A DNA stretch of 13,369 nucleotides, from NCBI GenBank assembly GCA_965660195.1, contig CBFHZM010000054.1:1-13369 (forward strand). Reading direction: 5' to 3'. The notes below the pieces were generated by a model that was not told the DNA's origin, made no database searches, and saw only the letters and a program-made list of their open reading frames with translations. Made by a program: the position numbers and the translations under genes. Below, one piece after another: positions 13,317-13,369 of the stretch; positions within the stretch are counted from its first letter, which is position 1; every line of letters begins with the position of its first letter. This DNA comes from JAYODZ01 sp965660195 (GTDB taxonomy: Bacteria > Pseudomonadota > Alphaproteobacteria > RS24).

Positions 13317-13369
13317 GCGTTATAGAACGGCTGATCAGATACATCAGATAACCAAAGGTTGTTCCCTGC
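13306..13369 (-). CDS. Possible 3' end of a convergent gene (partial)
   Basis: On the minus strand the right edge of the window can be read as QGTTFGYLMYLISRSITLKI followed by TAA (13306-13308), a hydrophobic C-terminus like the last membrane helix of a protein. It would overlap the end of trmFO by 11 nt, similar to the tight packing elsewhere. Another frame of the same strand also stays open to a TAA just before trmFO ends (GNNLWLSDVSDQPFYNA), so the frame is not certain. About 20 codons are too few to identify a family. No terminator is visible after trmFO. Confidence 0.25.
   Translation of the reverse strand, partial: QGTTFGYLMYLISRSITLKI

Noticed and set aside
1..13369. tRNA/rRNA genes, CRISPR arrays, insertion sequences or prophage genes
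   Set aside because: Nearly all of the window is taken by conserved protein-coding genes. No clustered repeats, transposase motifs or terminal inverted repeats were seen, and no tRNA-like cloverleaf stood out in the short intergenic spaces.

Overview
The window is ordinary chromosomal DNA of an alphaproteobacterium and contains eleven confident protein-coding genes. The main evidence for the group is the minus-strand order ssb - gyrA - coaD - cyclophilin - queA - tgt, with uvrA diverging from ssb. As I recall, this arrangement is typical of Alphaproteobacteria. Supporting traits are an alphaproteobacterial-looking GyrA with an acidic N-terminal extension and a C-terminal-domain insert, a folate-dependent TrmFO, and a UvrA with a Lys/Ala-rich tail. 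Base composition looks intermediate, neither very GC-rich nor AT-rich. That would fit a marine or free-living lineage, but I cannot name a genus. I see no RNA genes, CRISPR arrays, insertion sequences or prophage genes.

Layout: (1) 46-2149, plus strand: a small MAPEG-family membrane protein, a TauD/TfdA-type Fe(II)/2-oxoglutarate dioxygenase and a class I glutamine-amidotransferase-like protein. They are closely spaced and probably one transcript. This is the least conserved, most accessory-looking part, and its substrates cannot be read from sequence. (2) 2150-8172, minus strand: a tightly packed operon transcribed gyrA -> coaD -> cyclophilin -> queA -> tgt. It has a 4-nt overlap (gyrA/coaD), gaps of 11-12 nt and an 11-nt overlap (queA/tgt). 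A good sigma70-type promoter lies just upstream of gyrA. (3) 8302-8745, minus strand: ssb with a strong Shine-Dalgarno sequence. (4) 8935-13316, plus strand: uvrA then trmFO, 20 nt apart. The last ~50 bases may hold the 3' end of a convergent gene.

Functional themes: DNA topology and repair (gyrA, ssb, uvrA) and tRNA modification (queA and tgt for queuosine at position 34; trmFO for m5U54), plus coenzyme A synthesis (coaD) and protein folding (cyclophilin).

I found no clearly new multi-gene system. The points most worth a second look are: an internal start codon with a near-ideal Shine-Dalgarno sequence in the secreted cyclophilin gene, which could give both a periplasmic and a cytosolic enzyme; a Tgt that has lost two of its three zinc-binding cysteines; and the uncharacterised dioxygenase/amidotransferase pair.
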